DNA from: an uncultured Chthonomonas sp.
Lineage (GTDB): Bacteria > Armatimonadota > Chthonomonadetes > Chthonomonadales > CAJBBX01
Assembly: GCA_903886985.1 (NCBI GenBank)
Contig: CAISOI010000437.1
Location: 1 to 7,621 of the forward strand
Reading direction: 5' to 3'
DNA: 7,621 nt
Below the pieces are notes generated by a model. It did not search any database, had not been told where the DNA came from, and worked only from the letters and a program-made list of their open reading frames with translations. The translations under genes and the position numbers were made by a program. This document shows positions 1-6,401 of the stretch, piece by piece (position 1 is the stretch's first letter; each line of letters opens with the position of its first letter).

Positions 1-716
1 CGTATCCAGTGAATATCATCTACTTTTGAAAGCCTTTCCAGTAGCTCTGGAAGCATCATCTTACCGCTGATATCGTAACCATACTGCGTTGAATCTTGGG
101 CAATCAGATTGATCTCGCGAACACCCTGTCCAGCGAGCATCTTCGCCTCTTCAACGATCCTGTCAAGTGGCTTGCTCTGGTGCTTGCCTCGAAAGGAGGG
201 AATTGCGCAGAATGTGCATTGATGATCACAGCCTTCGCTGATTTTCAGGTATGCAGTCCAAGGCTCGGTCGATCTTATACGCGTTGGAACATCCACCCAA
301 CGATGGTGGGGACGTTCGGCCACTTGCATAATTTGATCAGATCGAAAAAGGGTTTGCCCAACTAGACTGGACATACTCTGCATCTGCCCGGTGCCAAGGA
401 ATGCATCTACATCAGGCATTTCTAAGCTAAGTTCGTGGGAATATCGTTGCGCAAGACATCCAGCGACAACAACTTTCTTAACCGTTCCAGCTCGCTTGCG
501 CTCAAGAGCTTCCAGAATTACGCCGATACTCTCTTGTTTGGCAGACTCAATAAATCCACAGGTATTAATGACAACCACATCGGGATTAGATTCTGTAGCA
601 TCTGTTCCGTAACCGGAACTGGCGAGTACTCCGAGCATTTCTTCTGCATCGACGACGTTTTTGGCACATCCGAGGTTGATCATCTGTACAGTAGGTTTGG
701 AATTTATATTTGGCAT
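1..716 (-). CDS. rimO: Ribosomal protein S12 methylthiotransferase RimO (N-terminal part, cut by left edge)
   Basis: RimO is a cytoplasmic radical-SAM enzyme that adds a methylthio group to a conserved aspartate of ribosomal protein S12. About 238 N-terminal residues are present; the stop lies beyond the left edge. Seen in the sequence: an N-terminal UPF0004 domain with the three cluster cysteines C17 (in NLGCAKNVVDAE), C53 (in NTCGFIESAKQES) and C87 (in AGCLAQRY). The radical-SAM CxxxCxxC motif follows at C163/C167/C170 (in KISEGCDHQCTFCAIP), with QDSTQYG further on. The NTCGFI...AKxES form and CTFCAIP favour RimO over its tRNA-modifying paralog MiaB. The ATG at 716 is the only sensible start: an in-frame stop lies about seven codons upstream, and the next Met (residue 12) is too close to the first cysteine motif. 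No Shine-Dalgarno sequence is visible before it. It is separated from the upstream gene by a terminator, so it probably has its own promoter. Confidence 0.95.
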   Translation of the reverse strand, partial: MPNINSKPTVQMINLGCAKNVVDAEEMLGVLASSGYGTDATESNPDVVVINTCGFIESAKQESIGVILEALERKRAGTVKKVVVAGCLAQRYSHELSLEMPDVDAFLGTGQMQSMSSLVGQTLFRSDQIMQVAERPHHRWVDVPTRIRSTEPWTAYLKISEGCDHQCTFCAIPSFRGKHQSKPLDRIVEEAKMLAGQGVREINLIAQDSTQYGYDISGKMMLPELLERLSKVDDIHWI

Positions 717-928
717 GCGAATTATTAGACTAAGTTATATCCTAACCACTTTATTCTCAATTCGGAGAGACGACACCGATACTCGCTTATTGTACCCGAT
801 CAAACGACATGTCGGGCGGTCACGCTTGCGAGTTCAAACAAATTGGACGAGCGGGGTGATCATTGGGGAAAGGTTGAAGGGACAATTCAAGCAGAGCGAA
901 ATATGCGGGAATGGAGAAAAACAAATTT
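717..928 (-). other. Intergenic leader of rimO with weak promoter-like boxes
   Basis: This stretch lies between the terminator of the upstream operon and the rimO start and must hold the rimO promoter. On the minus strand I see TTGAGA (760-755) and TATAAC (739-734) with a short 15-nt spacer. If used, transcription would start only about ten bases before the ATG, giving a nearly leaderless mRNA, which would fit the missing ribosome binding site. A second -10-like TACAAT (794-789) has no good -35 partner. No RNA gene or convincing small ORF was found. Confidence 0.25.
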
Positions 929-958
929 GGGTACCGGCATTTTTCCCTGCCGGTACCC
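929..958 (-). terminator. Rho-independent terminator of the metG-membrane protein operon
   Basis: A perfect 11-bp inverted repeat (GGGTACCGGCA at 929-939 against 948-958) encloses an 8-nt loop. Read on the minus strand it is followed at once by AAATTTGTTTTTCT, the U-rich tract expected of an intrinsic terminator. It lies 5 nt past the stop of the 1578-964 gene. The plus-strand flank is not T-rich, so it should act on minus-strand transcripts. Confidence 0.9.
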
Positions 959-963
959 GACAT

Positions 964-1578
964 TTATCGATCTATTGCTTCGCCTTTTTGGACATCTTTG
1001 GTATCGGAATTGCTGTGTGTGTCATTGGTTCGTGATCGACGTCGTACACGTTTGGCAGGCTTGTCACTATAATCGGTTACAGAGTCGGGTGTTTTGCTAT
1101 CGGATTTAACATCAGTAGTTGTCCCGGATTTTGGATCTGTATCTTTTGTACTGGTATCAGTTTTTTCTGAAGGGCTCACTGTTGCCGTGTCATCTAAATT
1201 TATTGGAGTGTCAGACTGCGTCGTGTGGCGTCTGCCCTTTGTTTTGTGCGGAACACCGTCGGGGCTTTCCGCTTGCTGGACGGACGGATCATCCTTGGAT
1301 TCTTCAATCTTGATCACATCCGAATCCTGAGGGCCACGTTTGATCGGTGGCATTGGCGTCACAACACTCGAAGCGACATGCTGACTGCTTGTGCCGGAAT
1401 TAGAGGAGCTCTTTTGCGGTACCTTCGAAACAGTTCTATCGTAATAAACCTTCGCGAGTGGAAACCAACCAATGGCGAAACAGGCGGCGAAAACCAACAG
1501 CCATGTTAACGATGACTTGATTATCTGCGAGCTGTTTGATAGATTATTTTTGGATTTCTTGGACGTTGACTTGTTCAC
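964..1578 (-). CDS. Hypothetical single-pass membrane protein with Ser/Thr/Asp-rich tail
   Basis: Not recognised as a known family. The 204-residue product has a short basic, Ser/Asn-rich N-terminus (1-23), one hydrophobic segment at about 24-42 (LTWLLVFAACFAIGWFPLA), and a long low-complexity tail rich in Ser, Thr, Asp, Lys and Pro. The tail looks disordered and carries a basic patch near its end (KRVRRRSR). Positive charges before the hydrophobic segment suggest a signal anchor with the tail outside the cytoplasm; this is inference. The start is a GTG at 1578 supported by a strong Shine-Dalgarno sequence (AGGGGAAGGGAG, ending 7 nt before the GTG). The gene begins 35 nt after the metG stop on the same strand and is followed by a strong terminator, so it is very likely cotranscribed with metG. 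Composition alone does not reveal a job; a link to tRNA charging is not implied. Confidence 0.75.
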   Translation of the reverse strand: MNKSTSKKSKNNLSNSSQIIKSSLTWLLVFAACFAIGWFPLAKVYYDRTVSKVPQKSSSNSGTSSQHVASSVVTPMPPIKRGPQDSDVIKIEESKDDPSVQQAESPDGVPHKTKGRRHTTQSDTPINLDDTATVSPSEKTDTSTKDTDPKSGTTTDVKSDSKTPDSVTDYSDKPAKRVRRRSRTNDTHSNSDTKDVQKGEAIDR

Positions 1579-1585
1579 AGACGAT

Positions 1586-1590
1586 CTCCC
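1586..1590 (-). promoter_or_regulatory. Ribosome binding site deciding the GTG start at 1578
   Basis: GGGAG on the minus strand, within the purine run AGGGGAAGGGAG, lies 7 nt before the GTG. This spacing supports GTG 1578 as the true start of the Ser/Thr-rich membrane protein. Confidence 0.75.
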
Positions 1591-1613
1591 TTCCCCTTAA
1601 AGCCTTCCGACTA

Positions 1614-3689
1614 TTATCTTACACGACTACCGCTGGGGACGCGCGTCTCAGGTTGAAGTAAAATTGCCTGACCCTCGGTATCTGCGGCAAGCAACATCCC
1701 TTGAGATTCGATCCCGCGCATTTTTCGAGGAGCAAGATTTGCTACGACCACGACCTGACGGCCGACCAATTCTTCGGGCTGGTACATCTCTGCAATGCCA
1801 GCCAAAACCGTTCGGTTCTCACCTGCAACTTCGACGGTCAACTTAAGCAGTTTGTCCGATTTAGGAATTGTCTCCGCAGCGATAACATTGCCCACTCGGA
1901 GTTCAACCTTCAGGAAGTCGTCAATCGAGATAAATTTTGGTACTTCAGATTCAGATGCCTCAACAGTTGTTACATCACTTTTAGTAGACTCTTCGACTGC
2001 TGGTTCGGTCGCTGTAATTTGTTCAGACAACTTACGTTTCTCCTGATTCGGATTCTTCGGTTTCGGAGCATTCTGGGACTTGCTGCTATCAGTCGCAGTG
2101 TCTTGAATGCGGGGAAAGAGTGGTACTGGTGCTGGAACTGCAATTCCAGCTGGAAATAGTCCCCATTTTGCGTCTCGGGACCAATCTGTCGGCGACGTTT
2201 CAATATCAATGCCAATTTGTGCGAACAGAGCTTTTGAAGCATTCGGCATAATGGGTTGAACGAGTACCGCGGCGATGCGAATCGCTTCAAGACAGGTGCT
2301 AAGGGTAATAGCAAGCGCTTCGGTTTCGCCGGCCTTTGCCTGCTTCCACGGAGCGCGCTCCTCAATATATCTGTTCATACGTCCGACCAATTGCCAGACC
2401 GCCTCCAGCGCACTGTGGAACCGAAATTCTTCCAGAGCCAATTCATAATCTGCAACCACTGTGGTCGCAATTGAAGCAATATCGCGATCTACTTCACTTG
2501 TGACTGGTACTACCCCATCAAAGAACTTTGAGAGCATAGTTACCGATCGATTACAAAGGTTGCCGAGGTCGTTCGCAAGATCCGAATTGTACCGTTTTGT
2601 AAAGCTCTCGTATGAATATTCCGTGTCGCCATGAAAATTCATTTCACGGATCATGAGGAAACGCAATGCATCCGTTGCAATCTCGACAGAAGCACCCGAA
2701 ACCTCGGCTAACTTTTCGGCAAATTCAACAGGATGGGGCAGTCCACCGGTTCGCTTGCCACTCTTCTTGCCTTCTCCATCAACCCACCAACCGTGCCCAT
2801 AAACCTGCTTAGGCAATTCCAACCCAAGTGCCATCAGCATCGCAGGCCAAAGAGTTGCGTGGAATCTCACATAGATCTCTTTGCCCATGGCATGTACATT
2901 AGCGGGCCAAAGTTCAGCAAATCGCTCCATGTCATTGGGCCATCCGGTTGCCGCAAGATAGTTGATCAGCGCATCAAACCAAACGTAAACGGACATTTTG
3001 GGATCATCTTTGACTCGAATTCCCCATTCTGCACCAGGTCGCGCAACGCTCATGTCTCGCAGACCCTGTTTTATGAAACTCACGACCTCATTTTGGCGGA
3101 AGTGCGGTTCGAGAAATTTTGGATTTGCTTCAATATGTGCCAAGAGGCGATCACCGTAAGCCGAGAGTCTGAAGAAATAATTTTCTTCCTGCATACGGCG
3201 TAGAGGAAGACGACATTCCGGATTCGGACAGAGCTTCTCTTCTCCGACAGTTATGACATCGCTGTCTCGAAAATAGGTTTCATCTGCTACGCAATACCAT
3301 CCTTCATAGATATCTTTATAGATGTCCCCGGACTTCTTCAGACGGTCGAATACTTCTTGAACGACCGCAATATGTCGCGGCTCAGTGGTACGAATAAAAT
3401 CGTCATACGATATGCCAAAGCATTTCCAAGTCTGTTTGAAATCCGCCGCAAGCCCGTCCACAAATTCTTGGGGGGCAACTCCTGCCTTGTGGGCAGCTTC
3501 CAGAACCTTGGTTGCCTGTTCGTCGGTTCCCGTTAAAAACCAGACTTTTTCACCTTTTAGCCGGTGATAACGCGCCAGAAAATCGCAGGCAACTGTCGTG
3601 AGGGCAGAACCAATATGAGGTCTTCCATTCACGTAGTAGATCGGCGTGGTGATGTACCAGGTTTTCTGATTATCGGAGGGGCCAGTCAA
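1614..3689 (-). CDS. metG: Methionyl-tRNA synthetase with C-terminal tRNA-binding domain
   Basis: Cytoplasmic class I aminoacyl-tRNA synthetase that charges tRNA-Met for initiation and elongation. The 691-residue protein shows the Rossmann-fold start WYITTPIYYVNGRPHIGSAL (HIGH-type motif HIGS at 25-28), FLTGTDEQ (51-58), a connective insertion with C133, C154 and C159, and EENYFFRLS (168-176). YVWFDALINYLAATG (235-249) and the helical anticodon-binding domain follow. A Lys/Pro/Ser/Glu-rich linker at about 528-585 leads to a Trbp111-type OB-fold tRNA-binding domain (587-691), as in longer bacterial MetRS. Odd point: where KMSKS is expected (after GHGWWVDGE) the sequence is GKKSGKRTGG (307-316), best aligned as KSGKR with a two-residue insertion. 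The start is a TTG two codons after an in-frame stop, with GGAG 10 nt upstream; no upstream ATG is in frame. The gene probably leads an operon with the membrane protein at 1578-964. Confidence 0.96.
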   Translation of the reverse strand: MTGPSDNQKTWYITTPIYYVNGRPHIGSALTTVACDFLARYHRLKGEKVWFLTGTDEQATKVLEAAHKAGVAPQEFVDGLAADFKQTWKCFGISYDDFIRTTEPRHIAVVQEVFDRLKKSGDIYKDIYEGWYCVADETYFRDSDVITVGEEKLCPNPECRLPLRRMQEENYFFRLSAYGDRLLAHIEANPKFLEPHFRQNEVVSFIKQGLRDMSVARPGAEWGIRVKDDPKMSVYVWFDALINYLAATGWPNDMERFAELWPANVHAMGKEIYVRFHATLWPAMLMALGLELPKQVYGHGWWVDGEGKKSGKRTGGLPHPVEFAEKLAEVSGASVEIATDALRFLMIREMNFHGDTEYSYESFTKRYNSDLANDLGNLCNRSVTMLSKFFDGVVPVTSEVDRDIASIATTVVADYELALEEFRFHSALEAVWQLVGRMNRYIEERAPWKQAKAGETEALAITLSTCLEAIRIAAVLVQPIMPNASKALFAQIGIDIETSPTDWSRDAKWGLFPAGIAVPAPVPLFPRIQDTATDSSKSQNAPKPKNPNQEKRKLSEQITATEPAVEESTKSDVTTVEASESEVPKFISIDDFLKVELRVGNVIAAETIPKSDKLLKLTVEVAGENRTVLAGIAEMYQPEELVGRQVVVVANLAPRKMRGIESQGMLLAADTEGQAILLQPETRVPSGSRVR

Positions 3690-3699
3690 AATTCAAAAT

Positions 3700-3703
3700 C
3701 TCC
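3700..3703 (-). promoter_or_regulatory. Ribosome binding site for the TTG start of metG
   Basis: GGAG on the minus strand lies 10 nt before TTG 3689. An in-frame TGA two codons upstream of the TTG rules out a longer protein, so this site and the TTG together set the metG start. Confidence 0.6.
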
Positions 3704-3823
3704 ATGAGGCGCCAGATCGGATATTCCGCTGACTTTTCCATCCCTTATGATACCCAAAGTTAGCAGAAGCGGAGGCGGAGGTCATGTTGGTGGAGCATAA
3801 CCGATATTGTAGAGTCAGTAAGA

Positions 3824-3864
3824 GAGCCTTTAGCGATTGGTTTGAGTGGAATCACTAAAGGCTC
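3824..3864 (-). terminator. Hairpin terminator of the aminotransferase-SecD-like operon
   Basis: GAGCCTTTAG (3824-3833) pairs with 3855-3864. The stem extends to 15 bp (3824-3838 with 3850-3864), including one position that is a G-U pair only in the minus-strand RNA, around an 11-nt loop. It lies about 40 nt past the stop of the 4635-3907 gene. The minus-strand flank (TCTTACTGACTCT) is only moderately U-rich, so this is less canonical than the other two terminators. It sits upstream of metG and separates the two minus-strand operons. Confidence 0.6.
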
Positions 3865-3906
3865 ACGTCAACGTCCTCTCGCGACCTTTAAGTGGTCGAT
3901 CAAAAC

Positions 3907-4635
3907 CTATTTTTTTTGTTCGTTGATGAAATTAGCCAGCCGCTCCGCATCTGCTTTAATCCAAATTGGTTCGATGGACAGTGACGACACGTCCAGATTT
4001 TCCATACGCGGACAGGTAATGACTTCCCCTCCAAGTAGAAAGGCTAATCGCTCTTTGTCATGCCTATTTGAGAATTGCCAGTAACGGGATCTGCCCTCTT
4101 CGGTCAGTCCCATGTTAACGCGATAGTATTTTCTGTCGAACATGGGATCAGTAAGCTGTTCGACATCCGCTGAAGAAAAATTCTTGCCGACAAGTGCCAC
4201 CGGCGAGTTCGCTATTAACTCTTCGAACGGGACAACGCCACCAGATCCATCGCCATGATTTGCGGACGGGTTGTTGTGAAATTTTGTCTCTTCCTTGGTC
4301 AATTCCGATGGATCCTCTGATTCTTGGGATTCGGATTGATCGTCGTTGTAGCGAATTTGCCATGCGTGATTTACTTCTCGCGCCTGATATTTATGCTTGT
4401 AACCCGGGCGGTCTTTATCCAGCAATCCGATGACGGTTAGGTCTTTTGCATTGTACGAAAGAGCGGGCCACTTAACCTGAAACATCATATTGGTATGAAC
4501 TGTGCTGTAGATGTACCACCCAATACCCAAGATCACCGCCGCAACAACCAACCGTTGCGTACCCTTTTCACGGATAATTTTGCCGTATGGGCTCGGCTGA
4601 GGTACGTACATCGAATTGTCTTCTTGAACGGCCAT
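3907..4635 (-). CDS. Single-pass membrane protein with a SecD P1-head-like domain
   Basis: The 242-residue product has a short polar N-terminus, one membrane segment at about 29-47 (LVVAAVILGIGWYIYSTVH), a region to about residue 94, and a linker rich in Glu, Ser, Asp, Asn and Gly (about 95-135). The C-terminal domain at about 143-240 resembles the periplasmic P1 head of the SecD translocase subunit. The matching pattern is a VALVGKNFSSADVEQL stretch, then VNMGLTEEGRSRYWQF, LAFLLGGEVITCPRM and DAERLANFINE. These match, in order, the SecD signature of an SGxDL-type turn, a strand ending in LxxEG, an LDGxVxxxP hairpin and an EAxxLA helix. The six-helix RND membrane domain of real SecD is absent, so it cannot be a translocation motor by itself; the head presumably sits outside the cytoplasm. 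ATG 4635 has AAAGGAT 5 nt upstream. The gene begins 21 nt after the aminotransferase stop, so they are likely cotranscribed. Its role is unknown. Confidence 0.75.
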   Translation of the reverse strand: MAVQEDNSMYVPQPSPYGKIIREKGTQRLVVAAVILGIGWYIYSTVHTNMMFQVKWPALSYNAKDLTVIGLLDKDRPGYKHKYQAREVNHAWQIRYNDDQSESQESEDPSELTKEETKFHNNPSANHGDGSGGVVPFEELIANSPVALVGKNFSSADVEQLTDPMFDRKYYRVNMGLTEEGRSRYWQFSNRHDKERLAFLLGGEVITCPRMENLDVSSLSIEPIWIKADAERLANFINEQKK

Positions 4636-4656
4636 GAGTGATCCTTTTTTCTTTAA

Positions 4657-5772
4657 CTACTTGATTATTTTGCGTAGAGCTGCGAGGAGCAGATCTACAT
4701 TGCGAATCGATGCCGATTCTCCCATAGTTCCTATGCGCCAAATCTTGCCTTTTAACGGCCCTAATCCGCCGCCAATTTCCAAACCGTATTTAGTCAGAAG
4801 TTCCTTGCGAACGCTCAGGTCATCCACTCCATCCGGAATAATAACGGAATTGAGAGTTGGGAGCCTGTAACCCTCTTCCGCAAACGGATGAACGCCGAGT
4901 TCTCCCAGTCCCTCGATCAAGCGCGCACTTACCGTCTCGTGCCGCACAAATCGGGCGTCCAATCCTTCCTCGCCAATCATGCTTAGGGATTCTCGGAATG
5001 CCAAAAGCAGGTTTCCAGGAACCGTGTGATGATACATGTGGTCCCCTGACCAGTAATTGTTCACAAGGCCTATATCGAAATACCAGGACTGCACTTTGGT
5101 TTTTCGATTTGCGAAAACTGACATTGCTCGATCAGAGAAGGTCACAGGTGACAGCCCGGGAGGAGCACCCATACACTTTTGTGTTCCCGAATAGCTTGCA
5201 TCAATGCCAATCTTATCTACCTCTACGGGAATTCCACCCAAAGATGTCACAGCGTCTACAAGAAATAGAGCGTTAAACTCTTTAGCGATTTCCGCGATAG
5301 GCTCCAAAGGCTGTCGGACACCGGTCGAAGTTTCCGCGTGAACGACGCCAATCAACTTTAAATCCGAGGTTGCGCTTGCGGCAGTTCGTATGGCTTCGGG
5401 GTCAATTGTCTTGCCCCACTCCGCATCAATCCGTGTAACTTTGGCACCGAGGCGTTCCGCTATCTCGACCATTCTGCCACCAAAAAATCCGTGAACTCCA
5501 ATGACTACTGCATCTCCTGGTTCGAGAAGATTTGCAAGGCAAGTCTCCATACCAGCCATTCCAGTTCCTGTCATTGCAAGTGTAGTGGAATTCGCAGTAC
5601 CATAAACCATTCTGAGCTTCGACTGAAGATCTGCAAGGCCCTCGAAAAGCTCTGGGTCGAGGTATCCGATGGGAGCACGCCCCATAACTTCCAGCACGCG
5701 AGGTGAGACAGAAGAGGGACCTGGACCGAGCAGAATTCGTGGAAAAGGCAAAGGTAATTTATTGTCTGACAT
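4657..5772 (-). CDS. Class V PLP aminotransferase, alanine/serine-glyoxylate type
   Basis: Cytoplasmic fold-type I PLP enzyme that transfers the amino group of alanine or serine to glyoxylate or a similar 2-oxoacid. The 371-residue length is usual for the family. Visible marks, counted from ATG 5772: LLGPGPSSVSPRVL (14-27), TGTGMAGME (68-76, cofactor phosphate loop), VHAETSTG (144-151), the cofactor aspartate D173 in LVDAVTSLGG, the Schiff-base lysine K199 in YSGTQKCMGAPPG, YHHTVPGNLLLAFRESL (247-263) and the carboxylate-binding arginine R346 in WRIGTMG. The frame can also begin at a TTG at 5781, but AGAGG sits 10 nt before ATG 5772 and only about 1 nt before that TTG, so the ATG is preferred. 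It leads an operon with the SecD-head protein and diverges from the ABM gene. The exact substrate cannot be read from sequence: members also serve as serine-pyruvate or ureidoglycine-glyoxylate aminotransferases. Confidence 0.92.
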   Translation of the reverse strand: MSDNKLPLPFPRILLGPGPSSVSPRVLEVMGRAPIGYLDPELFEGLADLQSKLRMVYGTANSTTLAMTGTGMAGMETCLANLLEPGDAVVIGVHGFFGGRMVEIAERLGAKVTRIDAEWGKTIDPEAIRTAASATSDLKLIGVVHAETSTGVRQPLEPIAEIAKEFNALFLVDAVTSLGGIPVEVDKIGIDASYSGTQKCMGAPPGLSPVTFSDRAMSVFANRKTKVQSWYFDIGLVNNYWSGDHMYHHTVPGNLLLAFRESLSMIGEEGLDARFVRHETVSARLIEGLGELGVHPFAEEGYRLPTLNSVIIPDGVDDLSVRKELLTKYGLEIGGGLGPLKGKIWRIGTMGESASIRNVDLLLAALRKIIK

Positions 5773-5782
5773 GTAACTCAAA

Positions 5783-5787
5783 CCTCT
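5783..5787 (-). promoter_or_regulatory. Ribosome binding site selecting ATG 5772 of the aminotransferase
   Basis: AGAGG on the minus strand lies 10 nt before ATG 5772. The alternative TTG at 5781 is almost adjacent to it and could not use it. Confidence 0.55.
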
Positions 5788-5793
5788 GAATGG

Positions 5794-5821
5794 ATAATAA
5801 CGAGAGAAGGGCGACGTTCAA
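5794..5821 (-). promoter_or_regulatory. Candidate sigma70-type promoter of the aminotransferase operon
   Basis: On the minus strand TTGAAC (5821-5816) and TATTAT (5799-5794) are separated by 16 nt, a fair match to the -35/-10 consensus. The predicted start site would fall near 5787, leaving a leader of only about 15 nt with the ribosome binding site at its very 5' end. That tightness is the main doubt. Confidence 0.35.
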
Positions 5822-5933
5822 AAAGTAAATTGTGACCTCTATCTAACATACTGTTAAAGGATTACACGCGTTATTTTGGCAGACTTTCGCCAATGTTCGC
5901 AGGTCTTTTACATCAACTGTGGTGAATAGTGGT

Positions 5934-5960
5934 TTGCTGATTGAGAGTTTGAGCTAAAAT
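5934..5960 (+). promoter_or_regulatory. Weak candidate promoter of the ABM gene
   Basis: TTGCTG (5934-5939) and TAAAAT (5955-5960) lie 15 nt apart, about 45 nt before the ABM start. The -10 box is good but the spacer is short. The rest of the 5822-5933 divergent intergenic region shows no other clear signal. Confidence 0.25.
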
Positions 5961-6005
5961 TGATGATTGAAAGTCAGACAAAATATTGGATGAGGAGACA
6001 TAAAA

Positions 6006-6305
6006 ATGATTGTAGTTGCAGGGAATATATCAGTAAAGCCGGAGTCACTCGGAGCCGCTATAGAGCTTTGTAAGTGGATGACTGCGGAAACCGTAGTTGA
6101 AAATGGCTGTATTGTCTACTCATTCTATGAGAGCCTTAATGATCCACATATTCTTCACGTTTTTGAGGAGTGGGAGTCCATCGAAGATCTCGGCCTGCAC
6201 CTTGCGGCTTCACACTTTGTGAAGTTCATTGCAGAGATCGAGCCAATGCTCGCCGTTCCACCAGAAGTTAAAGTCTACGAAATTGAGTCGGTTCGACCAT
6301 TATAG
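6006..6305 (+). CDS. Antibiotic biosynthesis monooxygenase (ABM) family protein, YgiN-like
   Basis: The 99-residue product has the typical length of a single dimeric alpha+beta ABM domain. Seen in the sequence: a first strand IVVAGNISVKPES, a helix, then ENGCIVYSFYESLNDPHILHVFEEWES (32-58) and LGLHLAASHFVKFI (62-75). The E-x-GC-x-x-Y pattern, the EEW triplet (W56) and histidines H65 and H70 are characteristic of this family. Members include quinol monooxygenases such as YgiN, heme-degrading enzymes and many uncharacterised proteins. No cofactor motif separates these roles here, so the substrate is unknown. ATG 6006 has a strong GAGGAG 8 nt upstream. It is a single-gene unit: transcribed away from the aminotransferase and closed by a perfect hairpin terminator 28 nt after its stop. 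Confidence 0.88.
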   Translation: MIVVAGNISVKPESLGAAIELCKWMTAETVVENGCIVYSFYESLNDPHILHVFEEWESIEDLGLHLAASHFVKFIAEIEPMLAVPPEVKVYEIESVRPL

Positions 6306-6333
6306 TGGATTGTTCGGAAAACCTACGTATCCG

Positions 6334-6368
6334 TTAGACGAGACTGGATGACCTCCAGTCTCGTCTAA
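6334..6368 (+). terminator. Perfect 15-bp hairpin terminator after the ABM gene
   Basis: TTAGACGAGACTGGA (6334-6348) is the exact reverse complement of 6354-6368, with a 5-nt loop. TCTTTATT follows on the plus strand. It begins 28 nt past the ABM stop and ends 33 nt before the GTG of the next plus-strand gene. The opposite flank is not T-rich, so it should act on plus-strand transcripts. Confidence 0.88.
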
Positions 6369-6391
6369 TCTTTATTCCCATCAGCTTTGCT

Positions 6392-6395
6392 GGAG
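6392..6395 (+). promoter_or_regulatory. Ribosome binding site deciding the GTG start at 6402
   Basis: GGAG lies 6 nt before GTG 6402. The other in-frame candidates, TTG 6387 and ATG 6465, have no Shine-Dalgarno sequence in the right place. Confidence 0.6.
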
Positions 6396-6401
6396 TTCAG
6401 T

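Noticed and set aside
96..365. Short plus-strand ORFs across 96-728
   Set aside because: Antisense to rimO, which shows every cluster cysteine of the family.
805..814. A 10-bp perfect palindrome CGACATGTCG upstream of rimO
   Set aside because: It could be an operator, but a 10-bp palindrome is expected by chance about once per kilobase and no half-site repeats or regulator gene accompany it.
1701..2159. A 152-residue plus-strand ORF (and others inside metG on both strands)
   Set aside because: These lie fully inside metG, whose reading frame has continuous MetRS homology.
3669..3704. An 11-codon ORF beginning ATG GAG ATT and overlapping the metG start
   Set aside because: It could be a leader peptide coupled to metG, but it has no ribosome binding site and no Met codon enrichment. 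Its GGAG is more simply the metG ribosome binding site.
3690..3823. Possible T-box or other riboswitch leader before metG
   Set aside because: I found no T-box consensus, specifier-loop-like structure or antiterminator/terminator pair in the short leader; only weak -10-like boxes are present.
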